Part shown: positions 35,108-46,430 of the stretch, piece by piece
Position numbering within the stretch: position 1 is the first letter of the stretch
Layout of the letters: the number at the start of each line of letters is the position of its first letter
NCBI RefSeq assembly: GCF_963678635.1
Contig: NC_087065.1
Coordinates: 48,995,011-49,059,010 of the forward strand
Length of the DNA stretch: 64,000 nucleotides
Origin: Symsagittifera roscoffensis
Lineage: Eukaryota; Xenacoelomorpha; Acoela; Convolutidae
Direction of reading: 5' to 3'
Program-made: the position numbers and the translations under genes
Notes under the pieces: model-generated
The model's input: the letters and a program-made list of their open reading frames with translations, nothing else
The model's database searches: none
Told to the model about the DNA's origin: nothing

Positions 35108-38100
35108 TATAATAAACACAAAATTTCCAGTAAAAATTAAAATTCAGATAACTTTCCAAAATTTCTAATCAACCACCACCAAACCAGCCCCCGCCAACCA
35201 CATCTCACGAAAGTCTAATAACACCTACAAATACAAACAATCCCCAACCATCAACAAGCATTTCTTTTCAAGATAATCCATATGAAGAACGACACGCACG
35301 CTTATCAGAACCACTAGAACCAGTTCATCGACAAGCATCTTTAAGTGAACAACATATAACTTATATCCCACCTTGCAACAAGACCCCAATCGAGTCAGAA
35401 ACATTAGCTAAAATCAAAATACATCTGAGATACATAGACAAATTATACATCCGCGAAGATATATAAAGTTTCAAACCCCCAGAGTTTATTTTGATATACC
35501 TCAATCACCAACACCAACTACCTCAGAACTTTCAATCAGTACACTACCAGAAACTCCCAACCTTCTTTCACAACATGGCAACTCAAACATACCCTCAGAC
35601 TACGTAGGTTCAACCTCAACATCAAAACAAATCCGAGAAAACCCTTTTAATCCCCTAGACACCACAGAACGACCACCATTTTGGACAACACACTTATATA
35701 CTCAAGGTGAACCGAATATATTAAACGAACCAATAGATATTTTTTGTGATTCAAAACTATCATTATTACCAAAAAAACTCTCACTTCCATCAACACTATC
35801 AAAAAGCCAAGTCTCACCAACACTTTTCCCTTTAAATTTTCCAAACAACCTCGACGCTAGATTGCGAGAACAATCATCGTCAAATACCCCTTTACGATTA
35901 GATTGGAATACTTTCGTAGCACCTCCACCACTTTTTGTACAACATCATGAAAGTAACCGACTCCATAGTTGGGCACTTAATAGATTACAATATAGACAAG
36001 ATATCCACGAAGATATCCGAGAACATAACATTCAAATACTTCAACAAAACAGTCTCCAATTAAAGTTTGAAGTCACAGTTAAACTTAATAATATTGTTCA
36101 ACACCCTTTTCCCCTAAATCCACCAAACATAACAGTTCAGTCACTACCTCTTCCAATTATAACAACTGAAGTATTATATAAATACGATAGATACACTAAA
36201 AACTCAATTGGATATTTCACATTTTAAAAGCCATACTCCGGATGATCATACTCATGTATATTTTAAAGCTTATTTACGTTTCAACACATTCTGTTTCTAA
36301 TTTTTTCCGAACAACCTACAAATCCATCCCCTCGTACAGGACCTCAGGATTTATTAGTAACACACTATGATTGTGAAGAAAACGAACAAAAAATACTACA
36401 CAAATACTCTATAAACCAAGCAACACAATGCAAACCAGAACCACAAGCTATAGAAAGCACAAATGTAATAGCAACACTATACTCAAAAGCCCGATCAACA
36501 ACATTAACAGGATACAAGTTTACAGCAACATTTTCCGAAAAGAAAGTACATTGCTCGCAAGTCTCAAACGGAAATAAAAACCGACTAGACCACGAATCTT
36601 TCTATCAGAGTAATATAGAAAGATTAATACATCTTAGCCCTCAAGATTGTAGGAATGAACTTAGACGATTAAACTTAACACAAAACGAATAGAAAACTTG
36701 TAAGTTTTCAAGTTTTCCCAGACTTAGCAAGCACATCAAGCAGAACTTGAAAAACACCAAGGTCACATTAGACAAGACAGAAATTTCCCCTTTCATGGAA
36801 CACACGGAAGATTGACATACGATCTACATGATAAACACTGGATACCACATATAGGTATCAATGATCCCTCAAATTGCAAAGCAGATACAAAAATTAAAGG
36901 ATATCAAGAAAAAATGTTTTTTGATTGAAAAATACAACTTGAAAAAGTACAACTAACACGAGATTTAAAAGACGACACAATCCTTTACCAAGGCATTCGA
37001 CTTCCTTGCAAAAATGACCAAGGATATTGCGATCATACAACACGCAAACAAGCAACCATAGTATGGTTTCCTGAGGAAACCTGCACAGTTTTCCAAGTCG
37101 CCAGAATACACGCTAGAATGATTAAATTTCACCAAAAATATTTTAGTGAATCAATCCCATTTGAAAAAGTAAACCCAACTCAAAGAGGAAGTACTAAATT
37201 TAGAAACATCCATAATATAGAAAAAAAAATTGACACATTTTCAAATATATCACGAAACAGAATTTGCATGTAAATACAAAAAACCACTCTACAAAACACA
37301 ATACTCCAAATTACTTGTTGAATACGATCAAGGTTTCGACATGACCACTGGAAAAATAAAATTTGACCCCTATGCAACACATCACCTAATAAGCGAAGAT
37401 ACAACTTACATCTTAGTGAACGTCCGCAAAAACACAGGAAATCCTGGTGGAAGACTAGAACCATACGACAGTGAAAGCACACGTTTACAAGAACTATCAT
37501 TGATGAACATTCCTTATTTTGGCGCAATATATTATGAAATTTACTTAGATATGAAATTAGGTTACACAATTAGTAGAATTTTCCAAGAAATGTCACTTTC
37601 TGAATTAGAAACACTCCATCAACTATGCGAATTAGAAAGAACGCAAATTCTACAATCACTCGCATTAGCAATTCTAAAACTACCATACGCAGGATATTTG
37701 TTATCCGGAAATAGATCAAATTTCCTTGACTATGAAGGAAACATTTTATGATTTTATACTTGCAACAAAAAAGTATCACCACTATATGTTTTTGAGGACA
37801 AACGTTGTTACAAAAGAATCCCCATATTTTACAAAAACAAAGTACATTTTGTTGATACACTTTCAAGACGAACAAATTTTTGGGATACCGCAGTCCCATG
37901 TGGATCAGAAAATAGCCACAACGTCGTACAATTTAACCCTGACAAAGAAAAATATTATCTACTTACACCATACCCTACACTCATGCAGCCACTAAAAACG
38001 TTTTCACCAGAAAGCATTCGAGCTATTGCTCGCAACCCAAATATCGATATACAATCAATCCGTATATATTCTGAATCCGATATACAACATCACAATACAA

Positions 38101-38870
38101 CACAACAGTTTCAAGAACTACTAACACAAATGGAAACTATACAACGACAATCAATAGACCAAAATTTACGAAAACTTGCACAAACAGCAGGATTTTTAGA
38201 TTTTTACGAACAAGATTACAGCGGATATTTTAAAGACATCAAAGATTACATATATTTAAACGGTGAAAAATATCGACCACAAGATTTATCACCAATCAAT
38301 ATTTTTAGTTTTATAATTCTCAAAAATGAAGTTTTAGCCTTTCTAGGATGGCCATGCTACATTTTAGAAAGATTGACTATCTTATACGCAATGTTTAATT
38401 TTATTGGATTTCTTTTCTCATTGCTAAAAGGAATCTATAACACATGCGCAATACACAAACAAGTAGACTGACAAGCCAGCGTAGCACACATAATATTTGC
38501 AGGATTTTTTGGAAAATTTTCATCATCAATAAATAAAATCCTCCTAGAATCACAAATTAACGAATATAATACAAAACTATCAACAAATCCCAACACATAC
38601 GATGACTCAAATAATAATACAAACGCATTACCTACGGCAACCCATTTGCCAAATCTACATCATAATCATCCATTATCTTTAGTCTCACGAAATTTTCGAA
38701 ACTTAACAACCACAAACCCCCTAAACTTAAGACCCAGCCACATACAAGGCCCCGTCCAACATATAGTGACACAACACCCTCCAATTGACGATACATACAA
38801 ACAAATCATTGAACAGCCCCATACCACCACTTTTCAGTCTCAAAAAAATCATTTTTTCAGCCCACGATGA
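35108..38870 (+). pseudogene. env: Envelope glycoprotein region, copy 2 (broken)
   Basis: The N-terminal Pro/Ser-rich part is open in one frame from about 35480 to 36227. The ectodomain contains LPCKNDQGYCDHTTR and VWFPEETCTVFQVARIHAR (Cys at 37082-37084 retained) until a frameshift at about 37220. It then continues in the frame 37230-37751, with NPGGRLEPYDSESTRLQ. A further shift leads to CYKRIPIFYKNKVHFVDTLS and, at 37983-38471, to the membrane-proximal part with the predicted transmembrane stretch ILYAMFNFIGFLFSLLKGIY. A TGA at about 38469-38471 truncates it; the tail resumes and ends at the TGA 38868-38870. Glycoprotein class is inferred, not demonstrated. Confidence 0.65.
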
Positions 38871-40604
38871 GCAGACAAGTTGGATCACTCCACCGTTCAA
38901 ACTCCCACCCTGCCAACCTCCAAAATCCACTCCATTTTATCCCACTTTTTGCTTTTCCGCCACTTGATTCACCACAAGCTAATACATCATCAGGCATGAT
39001 TTCTGATATTGAAACCACCGATGAGTTCGCAGATTCCGAACCATCCCCTTCTACACATACCCCGACCAGCTCAACAACCTTCTCAAAACCCTTTCCGACC
39101 TATACAATCCCATAGCCAACATACATCTCCCTACACTCCTTCTCAAGTAACCCCAACATACTCCCCATTCAATAATGAATGCTCCACCAACAACTCCCCC
39201 GATAATATTCAAATTTCCGAAGAACTAGATAATTTCATAACACTCCAACAACAATTGCTATCTCTCCACACCCTAACTTATCACCAATTATCATCAACAA
39301 TAACATCATCAAATCCACCAATACCCACACCAATTTCAGACTATACTCCATCATTAGCTCATTCATCCACTTCAACAGAATCATCCAGTAGTAATAACCG
39401 TGCTTATAGAACTTATAAACGTAAATTCCCAAATCACCCATTCCCATCCAAACCCGGAACCGCCCGAGAATATATCAACCAACCAGACCACACCAATACT
39501 ACGAATTTTCTTCAAATAACCCTACCTTTATTTCCCCAATATACACTAAATCAATCCGAATCTAACCCTGAACCACGTCACTTTGTAGATGAACATGTAT
39601 TAATACCCACACATCATTGGACAGCTTATTATAAATTCACTGACCCTCTTACGCTACCACTCTATAACACCACTATCGATATTGAAAGGAATAAAACGAA
39701 TTATTCAGATTAATCACCGTACTCACTCCCCGACAATTCACATATGTAGGTTATAAAAAATTAATAAAAACATTCACTGCACCCGCGCTAACGACTACTC
39801 AATTGAATATTACGATCATAACATCATCAGATCTAATCAAGACCAATTTCTTGACGACGATAAATTCGCAAATCCACAAATAACCGAAAAGTTTTTTATT
39901 AAATCATCATACATATTCACACATAACATACTAGATAAAAATCATGATCACATTATTTCAGAAGCACTATCAGACATTCAAGCGTATGAATCCTTTCACG
40001 AAAAGTTTCAAACATTTTCATTAACCTTCCTGACACCAAAGGAACGCGAGTTGCACTCCTCACATTAAATCATGTTGAGAACTAGGCAAACACATACTTA
40101 TACTTATTATCGCTTTATCCAAAATCATTTTCATTTACACACACCATCACGATAACCTCACCACAGATTTCAGTTCACTAATTCCAATTACAGCTCACCA
40201 TTTTTTCTAAACTTCACGTATTGCAATAAAAATACTAACTTCCAAGGCGTCCTCCGGAATTATGATCCCGTCACTCAAATGTATATATTTTGTCCGCTCA
40301 CGAAGACCTTCAACGACGAAGAATCCCGACCTCTGATCATTCCGCATGAATATATTCAACCCATAAAAGTACCCATTTTAGAATTCACCCATAACACTAA
40401 ATACAATCATAAAATTTATATCTAATCCAAAACACACCCCATGAATTTGCAGTAGGCACCGAAGAACTAAAAACCATAAAAGTACTGCAATTGCTTTGGC
40501 CACAGCTGCAAACTAAAAATATAAAACGCATACTAGCAAAACTACTAACTACCTCAGACGCTATTCACGACATTTTCCCTCGCGGCTTTTTCCCAGACGA
40601 CTAA
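38867..40604 (+). pseudogene. ORF3, copy D (full length but frameshifted)
   Basis: The ATG at 38867 overlaps the env stop (ATGA). Frame 1 runs to 39115; a two-base loss near 39090 moves the protein into the frame 39009-39713; a one-base loss near 39690 and other changes follow. Unlike copies A-C it lacks the internal TGA (reads TCA at about 39306) and keeps the base lost near 21025, reading PQITEKFFIKSSY across the junction. It thus shows that the disordered N-terminal part and the C-terminal domain were one protein. It has its own stop at about 40065 and a shift before the last ~55 residues. Length about 570 residues. Function unknown. Confidence 0.62.
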
Positions 40605-42189
40605 AGGTATATATGAATTAAATAGTTTTCAAACTAACTAATTCAAAATAGAACTAACCATTTTATTCAGTAATTTGTATTATCTTTAGTCTTCACATCA
40701 CGATCATCTTCAAAACAAGAAAAGACAAATAAAAAAATAAACTCTATTTTCGATTTTAAACTCTATTAAACCAATAGCACTAAATAATGCAGTAAAAATT
40801 AACTCAAAGTAGTAAATTCTTTTCTAAATTATTTCCCCAATTGTAGTAAGTTTACATACGATGAAAATCAATTTATACTTTTCAATCCAAAAAGCAGTAA
40901 AATTTAATCTTAAAAAGCAGTAAATTCATACAAATGAAATGCAGTACTAGCCTTATCTATAACTTCTGTTTAAACGCACAGAAATTCTATCCACAATCGC
41001 ACAGCTCGCCCACGAAGAATTGTTTAAAATAATGAATTCAAGTTTTAAGTTTGCACTAACAACAACTCAAACAAGCAATAACAAGTTTCCACTTTTCCTT
41101 TAACCCGGTTGGAGTGGAATTATATAATAACCAAACTAACCAACGCAGCTTACTAAACACCATAAACCATAAACTAACAGCATGACTAAGAAAAGAAAAC
41201 CCACGGTACCCAAACCGGATTAAACCAGCTTAGACTGGATAACTTATTTTTTTATTGACTATTACCAAGTCTAAAAAAGAAACAATAAAACACCAAAAAC
41301 CGCATGACAAACCCAAACCAAAAACAATTTGATTTTTGAGAAAAGGACACAACCAACGAAACAAAAGGAAAACAAAAAATAATATAACTTTAAAATTAAC
41401 ACAAAACAGGACCCCTAACAAAACCAGCACGAAATCATACTCCCTTTCCTGGCCTAACCCACCAGAGAGGAGGTTCTGAGCATGCTCTATAGCCGTCCTA
41501 ACCCACCGTGCTACATCCACGCTTTGTGACCACATCACTATTTTTGACAAGAGGTACTCAAGTGTGAGTAACTCTTAAAAATAACTGAACTAAAACTAAA
41601 ACGCTTTTGCGAAAACAATTAATCAAAATCATAACTAAAAAATAGAGCTAACAAAAATTTATAAAATGTAAATTATAATATGCAGTACATAGATCACCAG
41701 CAACCACAAAAACGAGCATCCAAAGACTGGACGACCCCATCACACCCAACTTACAGGATGGCTAAACACAACTGACATGCCGCTCACAATCACGACTCAT
41801 AAAGGATTTAGAGTACGACTTGACTTCGCAGAAAATGACTTCATTGCATCAGACCAATGACCACTTCGATGTTCAAGTATACGTACAGATGCGAGTTACA
41901 AGGCATCCCCTCCAAACACGATCTTCACGCCATTCCCAAACCAGATCGAAACCACAACCAATCAAGAATAGACGATCATAGCAAACCAACTTGAAATCAG
42001 ATTGATTTCGTCGTCATAGTCTTTGTCAAACGATAACTAACAACTTCCTATCGATGACACCAACTTCTTGAAGCTTTCGTCTCAAAGAACAAAACAAGAA
42101 ATGGAGCTCGCCAGATAACAACGACCAACATCCATCCTTCATTACAGATAGAAGATCTAAGATTCAAAACTCTGTAAACCCCGGATGGG
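40605..42189. other. Retroelement 3' non-coding region, copy D, with polypurine-like end
   Basis: This version is longer than copy B or C: an insertion at about 40965-41215 (TTCTGTTTAAACGCACAG ... AACCGGATTAAACCAG) splits the AGTA-word region from the AACTGGATAA block. It ends in CCGGATGGG at 42181-42189 directly before the LTR; GGATGGG is a short, weak polypurine tract candidate. The minus-strand frame at 41230-41550 is not conserved in the other copies and I do not call it. Confidence 0.65.
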
Positions 42190-42597
42190 TGGAACCAGAT
42201 ATAAACTATATATATTATTGGTTATAAATTGGATATTTTACCACTGTAAAGTATTTAATATTAACCAATCATAATCCATCTAACTAACAACCCACTTATT
42301 TGTAAGTGCTGAAATTACTAGTAATTTCAGCACCAGAGAGATTTGAATTTAACTTAGAAAATAGTTACCTCTCCCAGAGAACATCAGCAGTCGCAATAAG
42401 CCAGTATACTCTAGATCTATTGAGCCTAGCAGAGACTAGTTAAACACCCTGAGACTAGTAGATATAAGAGTAAGATTAGGATCGGTATTAGACTAAGAAG
42501 TTGCACGAATCTATCCGGCCGAAAATAAGATAGCGTGACGAGCAGACGGTGTACCCTATCCGAAATACTCTATGAGTTAAACCCCGAACCTAACTCA
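42190..42597 (+). repeat. 3' LTR
   Basis: Starts TGGAACCAGATAT and ends CCTAACTCA, matching the 5' LTR over its whole length with about 20 substitutions and one small indel by eye. The 13 bp hairpin is kept (42306-42333). Followed by GTTA, the right target duplicate. Confidence 0.9.
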
Positions 42598-43345
42598 GTT
42601 AACTCACCATTAAAGCATGTAAAACAACTATAAAGTAGAAAAATTCATAGTTGGGGGAAACTGGAAACATAGCCTATCAAAAAGTTGAAAACAATGTGCG
42701 GTCGAAACATATTCAAACACAAAGTAGGGTCGAAATATGGTCTAACACAGTCTCGAAACATAGTCGAAATAGTTTTTTTTTAAATTAAATTGAAAGTACT
42801 TTATGCCTGCCAATTTAATAGGTTGCATTATGTTAGTAGGTTATTGTTCCGACTTTCGATACGATAGTAACGGAATATTTGTGCTCGGGTGGGTTTTTTT
42901 TTCTTCAGACAAATTTCGACTTTTTAACTAGCCTTTTTTGACGGACTTTTTAAAAATCATTCGAAATGTATTGTTGTCATGGGCTCAAATTTGAAAAGAT
43001 ATTTCACCTGTGATCATTTTTCGTAAAGTTATGGGGGTTTAAAGATTGCCATTTTGGCCAATTTGGGACAATTAACGTGAGACATATTTCGCGCTATTAA
43101 CGTTTAAGCGGAGAGTTAATCCGTCTTAGAAATCATTCCAAATTGGTTGAAAGAAGCTTATTTGCCATAATTTATTTGTTACAAGGAGCGAAATCTATAT
43201 TTTTGTACTTTATATGGCGTGTTGGGGGATGATTTTCATAAAAATTTTCAAACTTTACAAAAAAAAATATTTTCATTTTGTTTTATTACTTTATTTTTTT
43301 GATGTTACTACTGCTTCATAAACCTTTAAAGGCAGTCGGAACATT
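42598..43345. other. Right flank: TCGAAACATA repeats and a dispersed repeat
   Basis: GTCGAAACATA-like words recur at about 42702, 42731, 42753 and 42765, and also left of the element near 4830, so the insertion landed in or beside this repeat. From about 42848 a different block begins with TTCCGACTTTCGATACGATAGT and resembles 60389-60560. No gene is seen. Confidence 0.6.
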
Positions 43346-43360
43346 CAGGGCTTCGCCCTG
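43346..43360. other. GC-rich hairpin CAGGGC-TTC-GCCCTG
   Basis: A perfect 6 bp GC-rich stem with a 3 base loop in otherwise AT-rich DNA. No promoter or RNA gene is evident next to it; it may be a remnant of a mobile element end. Confidence 0.5.
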
Positions 43361-43382
43361 ATACGAGCAGTCGTGTATATTT

Positions 43383-43560
43383 TTGTTGTCAAGGTTCGCA
43401 TTTAGAAGCAAACTGAATGAATCATTTTACGACAAGCTGAATCCAATAGTTGCTTACGAAGTTTTTCTACCAACTGATTACTTTGAACAAGAGCATAAAA
43501 GTTCATTTCATTTCATTTCAATAAACACTGAATTTAGGTACGAAGTGGCCTTCTCAGAGA
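43383..43560 (+). CDS. Possible host exon with GTAAGT donor
   Basis: A frame open from about 43383 to a stop at 43572-43574 encodes RSKLNESFYDKLNPIVAYEV-like peptide with mixed, protein-like composition. The sequence at 43558-43566 is AGAGTAAGT, a strong 5' splice donor, so the coding part may end at 43560. No ATG is found and no family is recognised. It could be part of a degraded gene or chance. Confidence 0.25.
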
Positions 43561-43571
43561 GTAAGTTTAGT

Positions 43572-43632
43572 TAGGGTACCCGCCTGTTCGTCACGCTGTC
43601 TAACTTTCGGCCGGATAGATTCGTGCAACTTT
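43572..43632 (-). repeat. LTR fragment, reverse orientation
   Basis: Reads AGGGTACCCGCCTG ... CACGCTGTCTAACTTTCGGC and CGGATAGATTCGTGCAACT, the reverse complement of the outer LTR segment around GTTGCACGAATCTATCCGG (about 5275-5335). Only about 60 bases remain. Confidence 0.75.
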
Positions 43633-43799
43633 TGATTAGATTCGATTAGAGGAGAGGAAGAACAACTGCTTTTTAAGGTAAATTATGTCTTCTCTGGCTG
43701 AAATTTCAAAAATTTAAGCTTTACAAATTATCATGAGTTTTAGCAATGGATCACGAGTGGTTAGTTCTAAATTTTTTACAGTGATTATTATCAAGAATT

Positions 43800-44270
43800 T
43801 AGTTGGATATAATAAATAATGTAAAGCATTGATAACCCAGATAAAGCTTTCCAGTGTTCATGATTCTTCAGTATCAGCGAATTATTTGAAGAATGTTTTC
43901 AAAATGATTACTGACGTGTTATAGTACATTTCATCAGAATTCAAAGAATTGTTTGTTGCGACTTGTTTGTTTTTTCTGTTGAGGGGGAAATCAAATTAGC
44001 CTTTGATTTTATTAGAATATGGGCTATAAATTGCTGAAGGGTCGTAATGAGAAAGTAATCTAAAAAACATGTTTATCTGGTATGTGTTTGAATCCGTGGG
44101 AGGCACAACAAAATTGTCAAAAGCTGATATCATCTTTTTAAATGGGAACAACCAGCCCACATAAGAAGCATTTTGTTTCGCAGATGCATAATTGGTTCAA
44201 AAAGTTAACTCGCGTTTTTTTTTTCAGCTGGAAGTCAAAACTCAACTCTTCCAATATCCGTCATATTTAA
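43800..44270. repeat. Upstream flank of PLAT gene copy 1 (duplicated segment)
   Basis: Aligns with two pieces near copy 2: the first ~55 bases (TAGTTGGATATAATAAATAATG, AAAGCATTGATAACCC) with 47164-47195, the next part with 48006-48660. No ORF of note, except for a hydrophobic frame at 44192-44377 that overlaps the gene's 5' region. Confidence 0.65.
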
Positions 44271-44346
44271 AACATCACGTCATAAAACATCTCTCAATTT
44301 TTGTTTTACTTTCTCTAATTGCGTTACTTATCCAATACATACTACA

Positions 44347-44808
44347 ATATTCCCTGTCACCTTCAACAATCTTGTAGTTTTGTCCGCGTTATGTGTTAGT
44401 CTTTACGAATCTGGCCGTTTTTCAGGTTCATTTTTTCAGCCTATTAGAGTAGGTTCAGCGTATTATATCAAAGTTTTCACTTCACATTGGCAATGGACAA
44501 GCACAGATGCTGATGTTCGGATCGAAATTTATGGATCTAAAGGGAGCACAAGTGCAAGATATATCGACAATTTAGATCACAACGACTTTCAAAGACACGG
44601 TGTGGATACTTTTCTTTTTTGTGAAAAAGATGTTGGAGATTTGGAAAAAATCAAGATAGAAAAAAGCCAGGGAGATGGCGATTGGAGGCTAGACAAAGTG
44701 GAAATCACGAAAGAAAAAACCAAATCCGATCAAAGAAACTTCGCAACCTTCGAATGTCACTGTTGGCTAAATGACAGAACTACACATGCCTATGTCTCGC
44801 GCAGTTAA
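44347..44808 (+). pseudogene. PLAT/LH2-domain secreted protein, copy 1 (start lost)
   Basis: Closely similar to the protein at 50160-50585 from the signal peptide to the stop TAA at 44806-44808. The PLAT domain (YYIKVFTSHWQWTSTDADVR ... WRLDKVEI) is complete. The codon aligned with the start of copy 2 is ATA, not ATG (44347-44349). About 39 bases are inserted after the signal peptide (SGRFSGSFFQPIRVG), containing two CAG-ending pyrimidine runs that look like splice acceptors. The last Cys of copy 2 (YVSCS) is Arg here. Either a recent pseudogene or a gene using a different first exon. PLAT domains are beta-sandwiches that bind lipids or proteins, often extracellular. Confidence 0.6.
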
Positions 44809-45036
44809 ACTACTTTTCAACTTAGCAAAAAAAAACTGTCAAGAACTCACTGACCAATCATCGACAGAAACTCATCAAAGCAAGATTTTTTTCAGGTCAG
44901 CCAATCACACTCTGAATATGTTCATTTGAGCATTATCACTTGCTTATGTTTACATTTTTCTTGCAAAAAACACGCTGCATATCCGAATCAAATCTCCTTA
45001 GCAAAAAAGATTTTCAAAATTGACATGGATTGGATT

Positions 45037-45414
45037 TGAGTTATGTTCTAAGGTCGAACTCATAGAGTAATTTCAGATAGGGTACACCGTCTGCTCGTCA
45101 CGCTATCTTACTTTTGGCCGGATAGATTCGCGCAACTTCTTAGTCTAATATCGATCTTAATCTTACTCTTACATCTCTTAGTCTCAGTAGATCTAGAGTA
45201 TACTGGTTTTGCTACGAGTCGGTCTCTTGGAGAAAGCAACTAAGTTGTAAGTTAAATTCAAATCTCATTGGTGCTGAAAATACAAGTAATTTCAGAACTT
45301 ACAAATAAGTGGGTTGTTAGTTTGATGGAGTGTGGTTGGTTAGTCTTTAATTTTTTATAGGGATAAAATATCTAAATTATAACCAATAATAAGTACAGTT
45401 TGGATCTGGTTATA
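45037..45414 (-). repeat. Solo LTR, reverse orientation
   Basis: The reverse complement spans the whole outer LTR: it starts TGAGTTATGTTCTAAGG (LTR end) and ends near GATCTGGTTATA (LTR start). Divergence is clearly higher than between the two outer LTRs; the hairpin stem is degraded. Flanks are GATT and GTTT, not a clean duplication. It is the trace of an older insertion deleted by LTR-LTR recombination, about 230 bases downstream of PLAT copy 1. Confidence 0.85.
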
Positions 45415-46160
45415 GTTTAGATTGGTTGACTGGAAAAAATCTCATTAACTTCAGAGAAAAACGCGCAACTATCACTTATCTTTTTCAATGTTTTTAAACG
45501 AAAGTTAGTAACTGCGAACCAAATGCTGTAATACAAACCTTTTAGACACCAAATTGTTTTTCATAATATTCCTCGAAAATCTAAGTATGCACACTTTTTT
45601 AATGTGCAATCAACAATACTACTCCAGCAATCTCTCGCTCTTCAATTTCTCTGACAGCTGTGAACTGATTTGTTTTTCATACTTTACAGCGTAACAACAC
45701 GCATTTAGCCGTAATAACACGTAAAACAAACATAAACTCGGTAATTGGAAAGGGGGAAACTGGGAAAGAGCCCATTTTTGTTTAACTGTTGCTTTTAAGT
45801 TTTCAATCAAGGGAAAGCAAACATCATGTCATTTGGAGGGGATTGTTTGGGCAACGACGTATGAGCGTACGATTCAACCTTTTCTTCTGGATTTTCTAGT
45901 CTAGGTAATTTGTAACTTACCTTCTCTAAGTTAATTCCGTCTAAAAATGCGCAATTTGTGGTTCAACGAATTTCTTTTCCTTAATTGTTTCGTCTTAGCT
46001 CTGTAACTGCTATCCCGCTCTTAAGTTTTATATCGATCACAATGGGTTCAGAAATAATTTAAAATTAAGTTGGTTATTTTATTCTCTCAATATAATTTAA
46101 TCGCGTCTATTTTTGTTATTCACTTAGCTCAGTTTTTTTTGCAAACCTTGCGAACTATCC
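45415..46160. other. Intergenic, with a one-ended MITE copy
   Basis: The right inverted end AAAGGGGGAAACTGGGAAAG lies at 45749-45768. Upstream sequence (about 45650-45740) is the reverse complement of the interior of the MITEs at 50817 and 53631 (TTTTACGTGTTATTACGGC), so this is a copy that has lost one end. From about 45830 on, the first of three copies of a dispersed host segment starts. No gene is seen. Confidence 0.55.
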
Positions 46161-46430
46161 GGGGGGGGGGGGGGGGGGGGGGGTGTGTTTTAAACTTTTA
46201 GAGGAAGGAAGAGGGTAAGCGCGGGGAGGAGGGTAGACGTGGAATGGAATATGGGGGTTCTGACGAGGCAGTTTTAGAAAGACTCGGGGGATGTGGTTGC
46301 GTTGCGGAGGGGGAGGCGGGAGGGGGAGGGGGAAGGTGGAAGGGGAAAGGTGGAAGGAGGAGTTTGTTTTGCGTAATGGGGGTAAGGAAGTATGGTTTGC
46401 GTGGTGGGGGACTTGGTTTGGTGTAGTGAA
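46161..46430. repeat. Poly-G tract and purine-rich segment, copy 1
   Basis: An uninterrupted run of 23 G at 46161-46183 is followed by ~240 bases that are almost all G and A on the plus strand, with multiple GGG runs. The same arrangement recurs at 51655-51900 and 54490-54720. Open frames on either strand (Gly-rich plus, Pro-rich minus) are compositional. The segment has strong G-quadruplex potential. Confidence 0.85.

Larger units (their letters stand above)
4964..42597 (+). mobile_element. Composite, decayed env-bearing Ty3/gypsy-type LTR retroelement
   Basis: Bounded by two LTRs of about 409 bp and flanked by a 4 bp direct repeat GTTA. The internal region carries a CCHC nucleocapsid, a DSGA retropepsin, RT motif A, a Ty3-like RNase H ending in LPDTLSRN, an HHCC/DD35E integrase with a GPY/F C-terminus, a membrane glycoprotein region and a further ORF3. 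That domain order (PR-RT-RH-IN) is the Ty3/gypsy order. The length, about four times that of an ordinary element, comes from internal duplications: two gag-NC/PR blocks, three integrase C-terminal or partial integrase segments, two env regions, four ORF3 copies and two truncated internal LTRs. No protein frame is intact along its length. Confidence 0.88.

Noticed and set aside
41230-41550. Minus-strand 106-codon hydrophobic frame in the 3' non-coding region, copy D
   Set aside because: Not open in copies A-C of the same region, and no start or domain supports it.
4964-42597. BEL/Pao or Copia assignment for the retroelement
   Set aside because: Pol order PR-RT-RH-IN excludes Copia; GPY/F integrase C-terminus, DD35E, Ty3-style RNase H end and 4 bp target duplication favour Ty3/gypsy over BEL/Pao.
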